Assembly: GCA_963704025.1 (NCBI GenBank)
Contig: CAVPGP010000002.1
Span: 992,001-1,056,000 of the forward strand
Reading direction: 5' to 3'
Source of the DNA: CAVPGP01 sp963704025
GTDB taxonomy: Bacteria; Actinomycetota; Thermoleophilia; Gaiellales; Gaiellaceae
DNA length: 64,000 nt
Both the position numbers and the translations under genes were made by a program. The stretch's first letter is position 1, and every line of letters starts with the position of its first letter. The notes beneath the pieces were generated by a model. That model worked only from the letters and a program-made list of their open reading frames with translations, ran no database searches and had not been told where the DNA came from. Of the stretch, positions 40,909-49,316 are shown piece by piece.

Positions 40909-41895
40909 ATGCGGATCTTCTCCGGAATCAAGCCCACGGGCGACCCGACCCTCGGCAACTACAGCGGCGGCTTCCGCCAGTACGCGGCCACGCAGGAGCA
41001 GGGCGAGGCCTTCTTCTGCATCGTCGACCTGCACGCGATCACCGTCGAGTACGACCCCGAGGAGCTGCGGACGCGCACGCTCGACCTCGCCGCGATGCTG
41101 TTCGCGACCGGCCTCGACCCCGACCGCTCGGTCGTCTTCCTGCAGAGCCACGTCGCGGCGCATGCGGAGGCCGCGTGGCTGCTCTCGGCCGCCACCTCGT
41201 ACGGGCAGCTCGGCCGGATGACGCAGTTCAAGGAGAAGGGCGGGCAGCAGGGCTTCGTCTCGGCCGCGCTCTTCAACTACCCGATCCTGATGGCGGGCGA
41301 CATCCTCCTCTACCAGGCCGACATCGTCCCGATCGGCGACGACCAGCGGCAGCATCTGGAGCTGGCACGGGACATCGCGGAGCGCTTCAACGCGCGCTTC
41401 GGCGAGACGTTCGTCGTCCCGGACGGCGTCTATCCGGAGATCGGCGCGCGGATCATGGACCTGCAGGACCCGCTCGGGAAGATGGGCAAGACCGGCTCGT
41501 CCGACCAGGGGACGGTGCGGATCCTCGACGAGCCCGACGTGATCCGCCGCAAGTTCAAGACGGCGGTCACCGACTCGGGCCGCGAGGTGCGCCGCGGCGA
41601 CGACAAGCCGGGCGTCACGAATCTGATCGACATCCTCTCGGTCTCGACGGGCGCGTCGCCCGAGGAGATCGAGGCGCGCTTCGACGGCGAGGGCTACGGC
41701 GCCTTCAAGGAGGCCGTCGGCGAGGCGGTCGTCGAGCTGCTCGCGCCGATCCAGGCACGCTATCGCGAGCTGCGCGCCGACGAGGGGGAGCTCCGCCGCC
41801 TGCTCGAGCACGGCGCCGACAAGGCGCGCCGGGCCTCGGCGCCGACGCTGCGGACGATGTACGAGCGGATGGGCTTCGTGACGCCCACTGGGTAG
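40909..41895 (+). CDS. trpS: Tryptophanyl-tRNA synthetase
   Basis: 328 residues, class I synthetase. RIFSGIKPTGDPTLGNYSGG carries the HIGH-equivalent (T-LGNY), FCIVDLHAITVEYDPEELR, MTQFKEKGGQQGFVSAALFN, YPILMAGDILLYQADIVPIG, DDQRQHLELARDIAERFNAR and LGKMGKTGSSDQGTVRILDE, the KMSKS-type loop (here KMGKT). Shine-Dalgarno gaggtga six bases before ATG 40909. Likely controlled by the leader peptide and hairpin upstream. Confidence 0.96.
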   Translation: MRIFSGIKPTGDPTLGNYSGGFRQYAATQEQGEAFFCIVDLHAITVEYDPEELRTRTLDLAAMLFATGLDPDRSVVFLQSHVAAHAEAAWLLSAATSYGQLGRMTQFKEKGGQQGFVSAALFNYPILMAGDILLYQADIVPIGDDQRQHLELARDIAERFNARFGETFVVPDGVYPEIGARIMDLQDPLGKMGKTGSSDQGTVRILDEPDVIRRKFKTAVTDSGREVRRGDDKPGVTNLIDILSVSTGASPEEIEARFDGEGYGAFKEAVGEAVVELLAPIQARYRELRADEGELRRLLEHGADKARRASAPTLRTMYERMGFVTPTG

Positions 41896-41922
41896 GGTGG
41901 GCGCCACGAAGCGGTCGCCTGG

Positions 41923-43677
41923 CTAGTTGTTCGGGTCGACCTTGCGGGCGACGAAGACGCTCGTCAGGTCACGCACGGCGGCGTCGCGCGTGCCGAGCGG
42001 CGCGAGGTTCCAGCGGCGCTCGATCGTCGCGAGGATCGACGTCGTGTCGTGCGAGACGTGGTCGACGGCGAAGGGGAACAGCAGCCCGGGCGAGAAGATC
42101 AGCGCCGGAACGCGCGTCCCCGGGCCGAACCCGTCGTGCGGGCCCGCGTCGTTGCCCTGGCCGGGCGGCGGGACGTGGTCCCACTGGCCGCCGAACTCGT
42201 CGTAGGTGACGACGACCATCGTGCTCCCTGCGCAGCGGCTGGTCTCGATCGCCCGCACGAGGTCGACGAGGTGGTCGCTGCCATTCGGCTCGCTGGCGTA
42301 GCCGGGATGCTCGTTCTCCTGGCCGATCGGCTTCACGAAGCTGACCGGCTTCAGCATGCAGCCGCGAGTCGAGTCGTTCGCAAGCTGCATGAACTCCGCC
42401 TCGTCGCGCAGGTGCGCGGCGCGGTTCGCACGCCCTTCCGGCGTCGCCGTGGTGAAGGCTGCGTAGTAGTTGAACGGCTGGTGGTGGTACTGGAACAGGT
42501 TGTTCGGGCAGCGTGGGTAGGCCGCCACGCTTGGGTCGACCTCGGGATCCGAGCAGGTCGGACCGGGGCCGTTCGTCCAGCCGGGCGCGTTCACGTCGCC
42601 GTTCGCGTTCGACCAGCCGCCCGCGTACCAGGCCCAGTCGATCCCCCTCTCGCTCAGCCGGTCGCCGATCGTCGGATTCGTCTGCGGCGGGATTTTCGCG
42701 CCGAAGGCCCCGGAGGGCTGGAATGCAGGCTGCGTCGTGTTGACCGCGTAGTCGCCGCACGGCTCCCGCGTCAGCGGGGCCGTGCACTCCACCGTGAGCG
42801 CCCCGTCCCGGACCGCCGTCGCCGGGTGATAGAGCGGATACGTCGCGTTCGGGAAGCCGTTCGCGTCCAGGATCGAGTGCAGCGTCGACGGCGCTCCGGG
42901 GAACGTCGGCGCAGCGGCGGCGATCAGCCACTGGTGGTTCAGGAACGAGCCGCCGAACGCCCCTTGGAAGAAGTTGTCGGCGATCGCATACCTCGGGTGG
43001 CCGAATGAGTGCAGGTACCGGTAGATCGGCAGCGAGCGCGTCTCGTACCCGCCCATGGTAAGGCCGATCGCGTCGCTCCCCGTGACGTAGCGGTTCATCT
43101 GACCGCCGTTGAGCTGATACTGCTCTTGGTAGAAGCGGTGCACGAGGTCGCGCGTGCAGCCGCCGGCGGTCGCCCCGGGGACGGGCAGCCCGGTCGCGGG
43201 GTTGATGCCCGGATTGCGGAGGCCGTTCGGGAAGCTGAACGCTCCGAGCGTCGGCGGGCAGGTGATCGCAGACGGTGGGATAAACCCGTCGATCGTGAAC
43301 GGCCCGTTGAAGAAGGCGCTGGCGAACGACGTCCCCGTCGTCGTGTCGGTGCACGTCGGCGAAAGCGGGACAGGCGAGGTCAGGTTGGCGTCGTTCTGCT
43401 GCAGGCAGTGGTACACGACGCCGTTCTGGCCGACCTGGAGAGTGTGCGCCAAGTCCGTACCGGCGGGGCCGTTGACGCCCTCCCAGCCGCCGTAGAGGTT
43501 GTCGAAGCTGTGGTTCTCCTCGTAGATGACCACGATGTGGCCGACCTGCCTCAGTTGCACCGACCCGAATCCCCCGTCGGCGGAGCTGCCTCCTACGGCG
43601 ACGAGCGCTGCCGCGAAGGCGGCAACGAGCACGGCGAGGTGCATGATTCGCGAGGCTCGGCAGTGGCTCTGCTTCAT
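41923..43677 (-). CDS. Secreted phosphoesterase (phospholipase C / acid phosphatase AcpA-like)
   Basis: 584 residues from ATG 43677, which follows aggaggaggg. Signal peptide IMHLAVLVAAFAAALVAVGG. IVVIYEENHSFDNLYGGWEG is the catalytic ENxSFD motif, with Ser/Thr-type nucleophile region; AIADNFFQGAFGGSFLNHQW, WAWYAGGWSN, NGSDHLVDLVRAIETSRCAG and VVVTYDEFGGQWDHVPPPGQ complete the metal site (D-E-F-G-G, D-H). VSHDTTSILATIERRWNLAP ends the fold. Releases phosphate or cleaves phospholipid outside the cell. A start 60 bases upstream would break the signal peptide. Confidence 0.9.
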   Translation of the reverse strand: MKQSHCRASRIMHLAVLVAAFAAALVAVGGSSADGGFGSVQLRQVGHIVVIYEENHSFDNLYGGWEGVNGPAGTDLAHTLQVGQNGVVYHCLQQNDANLTSPVPLSPTCTDTTTGTSFASAFFNGPFTIDGFIPPSAITCPPTLGAFSFPNGLRNPGINPATGLPVPGATAGGCTRDLVHRFYQEQYQLNGGQMNRYVTGSDAIGLTMGGYETRSLPIYRYLHSFGHPRYAIADNFFQGAFGGSFLNHQWLIAAAAPTFPGAPSTLHSILDANGFPNATYPLYHPATAVRDGALTVECTAPLTREPCGDYAVNTTQPAFQPSGAFGAKIPPQTNPTIGDRLSERGIDWAWYAGGWSNANGDVNAPGWTNGPGPTCSDPEVDPSVAAYPRCPNNLFQYHHQPFNYYAAFTTATPEGRANRAAHLRDEAEFMQLANDSTRGCMLKPVSFVKPIGQENEHPGYASEPNGSDHLVDLVRAIETSRCAGSTMVVVTYDEFGGQWDHVPPPGQGNDAGPHDGFGPGTRVPALIFSPGLLFPFAVDHVSHDTTSILATIERRWNLAPLGTRDAAVRDLTSVFVARKVDPNN

Positions 43678-43750
43678 GCTCTTCCCTCCTCCTCTCGTGA
43701 CCCCGTGACATCTTCCCTCCGGCCGCCGACCTGACACAACTCAGGCACGT

Positions 43751-44473
43751 TCAGGAGGTCGAGCGGGCTCGCCTCTGCGCCGGCCCCGCCGTCGCTGCGC
43801 GCAGGGCCTCTACCTCGGCCTGGGTGAGCTGCCGCCACCGGCCCGGCTCGAGGCCCGAGAGCTCGAGCCCCGCGTACCGGCTCCGGTGCAGCCGGCGGAC
43901 GGGGTGCCCGACGGCTTCGAGCATCCGCTTCACCTGGTGCGTGCGCCCCTCGTGGATCGTCAGCTCGACGCGTCCCGGGCCGACGAGGCGCGCACGCGCC
44001 GGCGCCGTGAGGCCGTCGTCGAGGTCGACGCCGCGTTCGAGCCGCGCGAGCGTCTCCCGTGTCGGCTCGCCCTCGACGTCGGCGACGTAGACCTTGTCGA
44101 CCTCGTAGCGCGGGTGCGCGAGCCGGTGCGCGAGCTCGCCGTCGTTCGTGAGCAGCAGCGCCCCGGTCGTGTCGGCGTCGAGCCGGCCCACGGGCACGAC
44201 CCGCTCGGGAAGATCGACGAGCTCGACGACCGTGCGCCGCCCTTGCGGGTCGCGCGCCGTCGTCACGGTGTCCGCCGGCTTGTGCAGCAGCACGTAGGCG
44301 AGCCGCTGCCTGGCAAGCGGCGCGCCGTCGAGACACACCTCGTCGCCGGGCGCGACGAACGTGTTCAGCTGCCCCGGCTCGCCGTTGACCGTGACGCGCC
44401 CGGCCTTGATCAGCGCGTCGGCCCCGCGGCGGGAGGCGACCCCGGCGCGGGCCAGCCAGGCATTCAGACGCAC
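43751..44473 (-). CDS. rRNA pseudouridine synthase, RsuA/RluB family
   Basis: 240 residues from GTG 44473. S4 RNA-binding domain (VRLNAWLARAGVASRRGADA, IKAGRVTVNG), then the synthase domain with VVPVGRLDADTTGALLLTND (catalytic Asp), LAHPRYEVDKVYVADV, LTIHEGRTHQVKRMLEAVGH and VRRLHRSRYAGLELSGL. Converts uridine to pseudouridine in 23S (RluB-like) or 16S rRNA. Often encoded beside scpA/scpB; here marR and a small gene lie between. Confidence 0.92.
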   Translation of the reverse strand: MRLNAWLARAGVASRRGADALIKAGRVTVNGEPGQLNTFVAPGDEVCLDGAPLARQRLAYVLLHKPADTVTTARDPQGRRTVVELVDLPERVVPVGRLDADTTGALLLTNDGELAHRLAHPRYEVDKVYVADVEGEPTRETLARLERGVDLDDGLTAPARARLVGPGRVELTIHEGRTHQVKRMLEAVGHPVRRLHRSRYAGLELSGLEPGRWRQLTQAEVEALRAATAGPAQRRARSTS

Positions 44474-44580
44474 GGGCGGGCGAGTCGCATCGGAGAAGTT
44501 GTTGCAGAAACGTCACGCCCGCGGAGCAGACACGTGCGCAGTTGTCCGGTACCGTCGAAGACGGGTGGCGGGTGGCCCGC

Positions 44581-44601
44581 CTCCCCACCCAGGGTGGGGA
44601 G
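44581..44601. repeat. Hairpin CTCCCCACCC-A-GGGTGGGGAG
   Basis: A perfect ten-base inverted repeat with one central base. It is the strongest element of the stretch 44474-44633 (160 bases) between the pseudouridine synthase start and the small gene's stop, both minus strand. It is placed to terminate the small gene's transcript. Confidence 0.5.
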
Positions 44602-44633
44602 TAACGAGGCCGCCGGCCGAAAGTGGCGTGTCC

Positions 44634-44822
44634 TTAATGAAGGGTGGCCGGGGCGGAGGCGACGCACTGCGGCGCCTCCGGCTCCAGCCGATCCGCCGCG
44701 GCGGTGAGGAGATGCGCTAGCGCCCGGCGAAAGGTGTGTGCTCCCGGTTGCATCGACGCGCGGAGGCGGGCTGCGCGCTGGTCGACGCTGTCGGAGCGAA
44801 CGAACTGATCGAACTCGATCAT
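44634..44822 (-). CDS. Small protein divergent from marR (62 aa)
   Basis: 62 residues from ATG 44822, preceded by a strong purine-rich ribosome site (aggagaaggg). Sequence begins MIEFDQFVRSDSVDQRAARL and continues HTFRRALAHLLTAAADRLEP, an amphipathic helix, with a short polar end. No membrane helix. It is transcribed away from marR, and the marR palindromes (44852-44896) fall in its promoter, so MarR probably controls it. Family not recognised. Confidence 0.65.
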   Translation of the reverse strand: MIEFDQFVRSDSVDQRAARLRASMQPGAHTFRRALAHLLTAAADRLEPEAPQCVASAPATLH

Positions 44823-44851
44823 CTGTACCCTTCTCCTCTTGAGCTGAAGTA

Positions 44852-44896
44852 TCTTGATGTCGAGAGAGTAGCGCTCGAACCTCTTGACGTCAAGAG
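44852..44896. promoter_or_regulatory. MarR operators in the divergent promoter
   Basis: CTCTTGACGTCAAGAG at 44881-44896 is a perfect 16-bp palindrome. TCTTGATGTCGAGA at 44852-44865 is a related imperfect copy (five of seven pairs) centred 30 bp away, three helical turns. A further half-site (TCTTGACA) follows at 44897. The CTTGA-N2-TCAAG form is common for actinobacterial MarR-family sites. Confidence 0.75.
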
Positions 44897-44919
44897 TCTT
44901 GACATGGAGAATCCGACCG

Positions 44920-45474
44920 ATGACAGAAGGCGCGCCGGAAGACGTTCTCGACGACATTCCCGATGACATTCCCGATGACATCGACGAGAACGTCGAGTTC
45001 TGGGCGCGCCTGATCCCCGAGCTCGACACGGAGACCGAGGCGATCGTCCAGCGCATCTCGGACATCGCCCACTACCTGAGGAAGTCGATGGAGGAGACCG
45101 TCTCGGAGCACGGGATCAGCTGGGGCGAGTGGAAGCTCCTCAACGACCTGCGCCGCCGCGAGCCGGACTACCGCAGCACCCCGGGCAAGCTCGCGTCCAA
45201 GTTGGGACTCTCGAGCGGGGCGATGACGAACCGCCTCGACCGGCTCGAGTCGGACGGGCTGATCCGCCGCCTACCGGACCCGGGCGACCGGCGCTCGGTC
45301 GTCGTCGAGCTCACGGACGAAGGACTGCAGCGCTGGCAGAAGGCCGTCGGCCGCCAGGCCGTGCGGGAGTCGGCTGTCGCCGCGAGCCTCGACGCGCGCG
45401 AGAAGCAGCAGCTGAACGCCTACCTGCGCCGCCTGCTCGCGGGCGTCAAGCCCGAAAGCGAGAAGGCCTCCTAG
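44920..45474 (+). CDS. MarR-family transcriptional regulator
   Basis: 184 residues from ATG 44920; the in-frame ATG at 44884 lies inside the operator and is unlikely. An unusual acidic leader with DDIPDDIPDDIDENVEF (repeat of DIPD) precedes the MarR fold: SDIAHYLRKSMEETVSEHGI, SWGEWKLLNDLRRREPDY, LASKLGLSSGAMTNRLDRLE (recognition helix), GLIRRLPDPGDRRSVVVELT (wing, with the DxRS motif). Binds the palindromes upstream, so probably autoregulated. Its TAG overlaps the scpB stop from the other strand (ctag). Confidence 0.93.
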   Translation: MTEGAPEDVLDDIPDDIPDDIDENVEFWARLIPELDTETEAIVQRISDIAHYLRKSMEETVSEHGISWGEWKLLNDLRRREPDYRSTPGKLASKLGLSSGAMTNRLDRLESDGLIRRLPDPGDRRSVVVELTDEGLQRWQKAVGRQAVRESAVAASLDAREKQQLNAYLRRLLAGVKPESEKAS

Positions 45475-46070
45475 GCAGTTCGCTTCTCGGCGACGGTCTC
45501 GAGGCGCGCACGGATCTCCGTCACGTCGGCGCCGAGATCGTCCAGTCGCGGCAGCGCCGCCAGCGACTCGAGGCCGAACACGCGCTCGAAGAGCGGCGTG
45601 GTCCGGTAGCGGATCGCCCCGAGGCCGTCGTCGCGGCCGGCTTCGGACACGAGGCCGCGTTCGACGAGGCCGGCGACGACGCCGTCGACGTTGACGCCGC
45701 GGATGCGGGCGATCTCCGGCCGCGAGCACGGGCCGAGATACGCCACGATGGCGAGCGTCTCGAGCGCCGCCTGCGAGAGCCCGCGCTCCACGGGGCGCTC
45801 GAAGAGGCGCGAGCAGGCCTCTCCCGCCTCCCGCGAGGCGCGAAACGCCCAGCCGCCTGCGACGTGCTCGAGCACGATCCCGCTCCGACCCTCCCGGTAC
45901 CGCTCGGAGAGCAGCGCCAGCGCCGTGACGATCCGCTCCTCGTCGTCCTGCGTGGCCTCGACCAGCTCCTCGACCGGCAGGGGCTGCGAGGCGACGACGA
46001 GCAGCGCCTCGACCGTGCGGGCGAGCTGGTCGACCGGATTCGTTGCGATCAGGCGGAGCGGGCGTTCCAT
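45471..46070 (-). CDS. scpB: Segregation and condensation protein B
   Basis: 199 residues with two winged helices: ARTVEALLVVASQPLPVEEL, VLEHVAGGWAFRASREAGEA, LSQAALETLAIVAYLGPCSR, PEIARIRGVNVDGVVAGLVE, RGLVSEAGRDDGLGAIRYRT and a short tail. ScpB dimers bind ScpA in the SMC condensin. ATG 46070 lies 22 bases inside scpA, supporting coupled translation. It converges on marR with a four-base stop overlap. Confidence 0.94.
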   Translation of the reverse strand: MERPLRLIATNPVDQLARTVEALLVVASQPLPVEELVEATQDDEERIVTALALLSERYREGRSGIVLEHVAGGWAFRASREAGEACSRLFERPVERGLSQAALETLAIVAYLGPCSRPEIARIRGVNVDGVVAGLVERGLVSEAGRDDGLGAIRYRTTPLFERVFGLESLAALPRLDDLGADVTEIRARLETVAEKRTA

Positions 46071-46801
46071 GCAAGACCTCCTTCGACGTCGGCCCGCGCA
46101 ACCCTTATCGGCGCGAACGGGGCGGCTTGCTCGATCTCGATCTCCCCGGCCTTGCGCAGCTCGAGCAGCGCCAGGAACGCGACTGCGACCTCGACCCGGT
46201 CGCACTCGGCGACGGCGGCGTCGAAGTCGAAGCGGCGCCGGCGCGAGAGCAGGGCGCGGAAGCGGTCGAGGAACTGGGAGACGGGCGGGAAGCGAAGCGC
46301 CATGTGGCGGAGCGACACCTGCGGCGGCTCGAAGGAGAGGAGCCGGATCACCTCGGCGAGCTTCTGCGGATCCTGGGGCGCCAGTTGGCGGTCCGGCTTC
46401 GGCGCGAGCGGGGCCGGGCCGACGCGGAAGAAGCGTTCGCCCTCGCCTGCGAGCCGCTCGGAGAGCCAGCCGGCGGCCTCCTTGGCGCGCCGGTACTCGG
46501 CGAGGCGCCGGGCGAGCTCTTCCGCCGCCTCCTCGGGCTCGAGCTCCGAGAGCTCCGCGTCCTCGTCCGGGAAGAGGGCCCGCGCCTTCAGCTCGAGCAG
46601 CGCGGAGACGAGGATCAGGAACTCGCCGATCGCGTCCAGGTCGAGCGCGTCGCGCTCGGCGAGCCTCTCGACGAAGGCGACGACGATGCCGGCGACGTCG
46701 ATCTCGGAGAGCGGCAGCTCCTCCTTCAGCACCAGGGTCAGGAGCAGGTCGAAGGGCCCTTCGAAGGCGTCCAGATCCAGCTCGAGCTCGCGCACGATCA
46801 T
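46049..46801 (-). CDS. scpA: Segregation and condensation protein A (kleisin)
   Basis: 250 residues. The N-terminal SMC-binding helices ELDLDAFEGPFDLLLTLVLK and EELPLSEIDVAGIVVAFVER, ILVSALLELKARALFPDEDA, an acidic middle (LEPEEAAEELARRLAEYRRA), and a C-terminal winged helix, FLALLELRKAGEIEIEQAAP. Bridges the SMC heads. Followed downstream by scpB with overlap; preceded by lgt with an 18-bp gap. Confidence 0.95.
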   Translation of the reverse strand: MIVRELELDLDAFEGPFDLLLTLVLKEELPLSEIDVAGIVVAFVERLAERDALDLDAIGEFLILVSALLELKARALFPDEDAELSELEPEEAAEELARRLAEYRRAKEAAGWLSERLAGEGERFFRVGPAPLAPKPDRQLAPQDPQKLAEVIRLLSFEPPQVSLRHMALRFPPVSQFLDRFRALLSRRRRFDFDAAVAECDRVEVAVAFLALLELRKAGEIEIEQAAPFAPIRVARADVEGGLAWNARSA

Positions 46802-46819
46802 GGCGCGAGCGTAGCGGCG

Positions 46820-47707
46820 CTACCGGACGCGGCTCTTGGGCACGGCCATCGTCGGGCCCTTCTTCGGCCCCTTCTTCGGGGTGGTGCGGCCCTGCGGCCT
46901 CGGCTCCCCGCGGCGGGGACGCAGGATCTGCCACCAGACGAAGAACGCCGTCGACGCCACGAAGACGACGATCGAGACCCACGCGTTCAGGCGCAGGCCG
47001 AGGAAGTGGTGCGAGGGGTCGACGCGCAGGAGCTCCTCGAAGAAGCGCCCGAAGCAATAGAGCGAGACGTAGAGCGAGAAGAGCGCCGGCGGGCGGATCC
47101 GGAAGCGGTTCCCGACCCAGATCAGGAGACCCGCGGCCGCGAAGTCGTAGATCAGCTCGTAGAGGAAGGTCGGGTGATAGGTCGACCGGTCGAAGTACTG
47201 CGCCGGCCGGTGCTCGGGGCTGATCTCCAGCCCCCACGGCAGATCGGTCGGCTTCCCGTACAGCTCCTGGTTCCACCAGTTGCCGATCCGGCCGATTCCC
47301 TGCGCGACGAGGAGGCCGGGCGCGACCGCGTCCATCATCTTCGTGACGCTCTCGCCGGCCCGGTGGACGACCACGGCGCCGGCGATGCAGCCGAAGAGGA
47401 TCCCGCCCCAGATGCCGAGCCCTCCCTCCCAGACGGCGAACGGCCCCCACCACGCGTCCGGCACCTCGCTCCAGCTGGTGACGTCGTGGTACAGGCGCGC
47501 GCCGAGGACGCCGAAGCCGACGCCCCAGACGGCGACCCGGAAGATGAGGTCCCAGTCGCCGCCCTGCGCCACCCAGCGCCGGCCGGTGATCCAGATGCAG
47601 GCGACGATCCCGGCGAGGAGCATCAGCCCGTACATGTGGATCACGAACGGCCCGACGTCGATCGTGCCGCGCGAGGGTGACGGGATGGAGGCGAGCAGGG
47701 CAATCAC
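46820..47707 (-). CDS. lgt: Prolipoprotein diacylglyceryl transferase
   Basis: 295 residues, seven membrane helices. FVIHMYGLMLLAGIVACIWI (H of the HxxR-type start region), RLYHDVTSW, VWEGGLGIWGGILFGCIAGA, and the signature LLVAQGIGRIGNWWNQELYG with Arg and Asn. STYHPTFLYELIYDFAAAGL and RFFEELLRVDP follow. Attaches diacylglycerol to the lipobox Cys of exported lipoproteins such as the DUF3352 protein. A 30-residue basic tail (TTPKKGPKKGPTMAVPKSRV) is cytoplasmic. GTG start 47707. Confidence 0.96.
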   Translation of the reverse strand: MIALLASIPSPSRGTIDVGPFVIHMYGLMLLAGIVACIWITGRRWVAQGGDWDLIFRVAVWGVGFGVLGARLYHDVTSWSEVPDAWWGPFAVWEGGLGIWGGILFGCIAGAVVVHRAGESVTKMMDAVAPGLLVAQGIGRIGNWWNQELYGKPTDLPWGLEISPEHRPAQYFDRSTYHPTFLYELIYDFAAAGLLIWVGNRFRIRPPALFSLYVSLYCFGRFFEELLRVDPSHHFLGLRLNAWVSIVVFVASTAFFVWWQILRPRRGEPRPQGRTTPKKGPKKGPTMAVPKSRVR

Positions 47708-47742
47708 GAGCAGAGGATTCTGCCCGCCCGCGCTCGCGCGTG

Positions 47743-47943
47743 CTAGAGGAGGATGCGGAGCGCCGTCTCGGCGGGGCAGCCGCGCCGCAGGAGATCGGCC
47801 GCGTAGTGCAGGTCGACGTCGTGGCGGGACGCGAGCGCCGCGGCGCCCTCGGGGTCGTACCCCGCGCGCTCGAGCTCGCTGGCCCTCCAGCGCTCGATGC
47901 GCTCGATCTCGGTCTCCGTGATGTGAACTTCTGCCGCAGGCAT
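47743..47943 (-). CDS. Small conserved-looking protein (66 aa)
   Basis: ATG 47943, 66 residues: VHITETEIERIERWRASELE, RAGYDPEGAAALASRHDVDL, HYAADLLRRGCPAETALRIL. Helical and soluble. The pattern of a helix, YDPEGAAALA and HYAADLLRRGCPxxxAxRIL looks like small actinobacterial proteins found beside lgt. Function unknown. Confidence 0.7.
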   Translation of the reverse strand: MPAAEVHITETEIERIERWRASELERAGYDPEGAAALASRHDVDLHYAADLLRRGCPAETALRILL

Positions 47944-48022
47944 CTCTGGTCTCTTACCTCATCCGTTCCTTCGACAAAACGCGAAGACCGGATGCCACCC
48001 CGAAGGGTGATTTAACCCGTTC

Positions 48023-48730
48023 CTAACGCAGTTTCGCCGCGAGGTCGAGCGCCTGCTGCCTGGTGAAGCCACCCTCGATACGGTAGGCGATCGTGCCCTC
48101 CGACCAGAGGAGAACGTTCCGCGCGAGCCGGAGCGTGTAGTTGCGCGGAGCACCGTCGGGGCCGATCTGGACCACGGCGTGCGGCGCGCCCGAGATGAAG
48201 CCTCCGTCGGCGCCGTTCACCTTCAGGTACTCGATCGTCGTCCCGGGGTCGAGGCTCTTGGCGAGGAACTTCTGGTTCACGTAGCCGCGCGACTCGGTGA
48301 TCAGCGCGTGCACGCGCTCCGGCGTCCCGTAGAGGAGCGTGACGCTCCCCTGCTCGCCGAGGTAGACGCGGTCCGGCGGCGCATCGGGGACGCGGATCCG
48401 GAAGCCTGCCCGCTGCTCCGCCGCGGCGAGGGTCGTCCGCGTCCCGAGCGCGGCGTCGAGCGGGACCTGCGCCGGCACGGGCGGCAGCTCGTCGACGAAG
48501 CCGATCTCGGAGCCGCCGAGGTGGATGAAGCGCAGGAAGGCGCTGCGGGACTGCGGGACCGCCAGCACGGCGGCGAGCGCCGCCAGCAGGACGAGCGCAA
48601 CCGCGAGCGCGAGCGCCCGGCGTGGGCGCCGCGCCCGCCCGCGCTCCGGAAGGCGGAGGTGGGACGCGAGGTCCGGCATCTCCGGCCACTCGACCGGCAG
48701 CGCCGCGAGGGCGCGCTCGAGGTCAGTCAT
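48023..48730 (-). CDS. Anti-sigma-factor-like membrane protein
   Basis: 235 residues from ATG 48730, overlapping the sigma gene by eight bases. A short cytoplasmic part (MTDLERALAALPVEWPEMPD) without the zinc HxxxCxxC motif, one membrane helix (ALALAVALVLLAALAAVLAV, about 40-60) and an outside domain with GSEIGFVDELPPVPAQVPLD, VYLGEQGSVTLLYGTPERVH, LLWSEGTIAYRIEGGFTRQQ, similar to DUF4367-type domains. Probably holds the sigma factor at the membrane until an outside signal comes. Partnership is inferred from overlap. Confidence 0.8.
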   Translation of the reverse strand: MTDLERALAALPVEWPEMPDLASHLRLPERGRARRPRRALALAVALVLLAALAAVLAVPQSRSAFLRFIHLGGSEIGFVDELPPVPAQVPLDAALGTRTTLAAAEQRAGFRIRVPDAPPDRVYLGEQGSVTLLYGTPERVHALITESRGYVNQKFLAKSLDPGTTIEYLKVNGADGGFISGAPHAVVQIGPDGAPRNYTLRLARNVLLWSEGTIAYRIEGGFTRQQALDLAAKLR

Positions 48731-49274
48731 CGAGCACCTCCCGCAAGCGGCCGAGCGCGCGCGACGTTCGGGACTTGACCGTGCCGCGACGGATGCCGAG
48801 CGCAGCGGCCGTCTCTTCCTCGGAGAGCTCGAGGAAGTAGCGGCAGGCAAGCACCTCGCGGTCTTCCTCGCGCAGGCGGTTGACCGCGGCGAGGAGCCGC
48901 GCCCGCTCGTCGGCGGCGATCGTCGTCGCCTCGGGAGACGGGGCCGCGTCCCCCGAGGCGACCTCGTGCATGGCGCGCAGCGCGAGCGCGTCGCGGCGAC
49001 CTCCGGCGCGACGCCGGTTGCGGGCTTCGTTCGCCACGATCTGCAGCACCCAGGGCCGGAACGGCGCGCCGCCCCGGAACCGGCCGAGCGCCTGCCAGGC
49101 CTTGATGAAGCCGGCCTGGGCGGCGTCCTCCGCCTCGGCGGCCGAGCCGGTGATCAGGTAGGCGGTGCGGTAGGCGATTCCCTGGTGCAGGCGCACGAGT
49201 GACCGGTAGGCGACCTCGTCGCCCTCTTTCGCGCGCTCGACGAGCGCGCTCTCGGGTGGTGGACGGCCCTCCAC
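48723..49274 (-). CDS. ECF-type RNA polymerase sigma factor
   Basis: 183 residues from GTG 49274. Region 2: AYRSLVRLHQGIAYRTAYLI, AEAEDAAQAGFIKAWQALGR, FRPWVLQIVANEARNRRRAG. Region 4: LREEDREVLACRYFLELSEE, ETAAALGIRRGTVKSRTSRA, LGRLREVL. No region 1.1 or 3. Co-translated with the anti-sigma-like protein. The signal and target promoters are unknown. Confidence 0.94.
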   Translation of the reverse strand: MEGRPPPESALVERAKEGDEVAYRSLVRLHQGIAYRTAYLITGSAAEAEDAAQAGFIKAWQALGRFRGGAPFRPWVLQIVANEARNRRRAGGRRDALALRAMHEVASGDAAPSPEATTIAADERARLLAAVNRLREEDREVLACRYFLELSEEETAAALGIRRGTVKSRTSRALGRLREVLDD

Positions 49275-49316
49275 CGCCCCTACTACACCCGGCTCGCCGG
49301 ACGGGTTCCGCGGGCG

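Noticed and set aside
44637..44720. 27-codon plus-strand frame with a hairpin, as a second leader peptide before marR
   Set aside because: No ribosome site, no run of one amino-acid codon, and it is antisense to the better-supported 62-residue gene.
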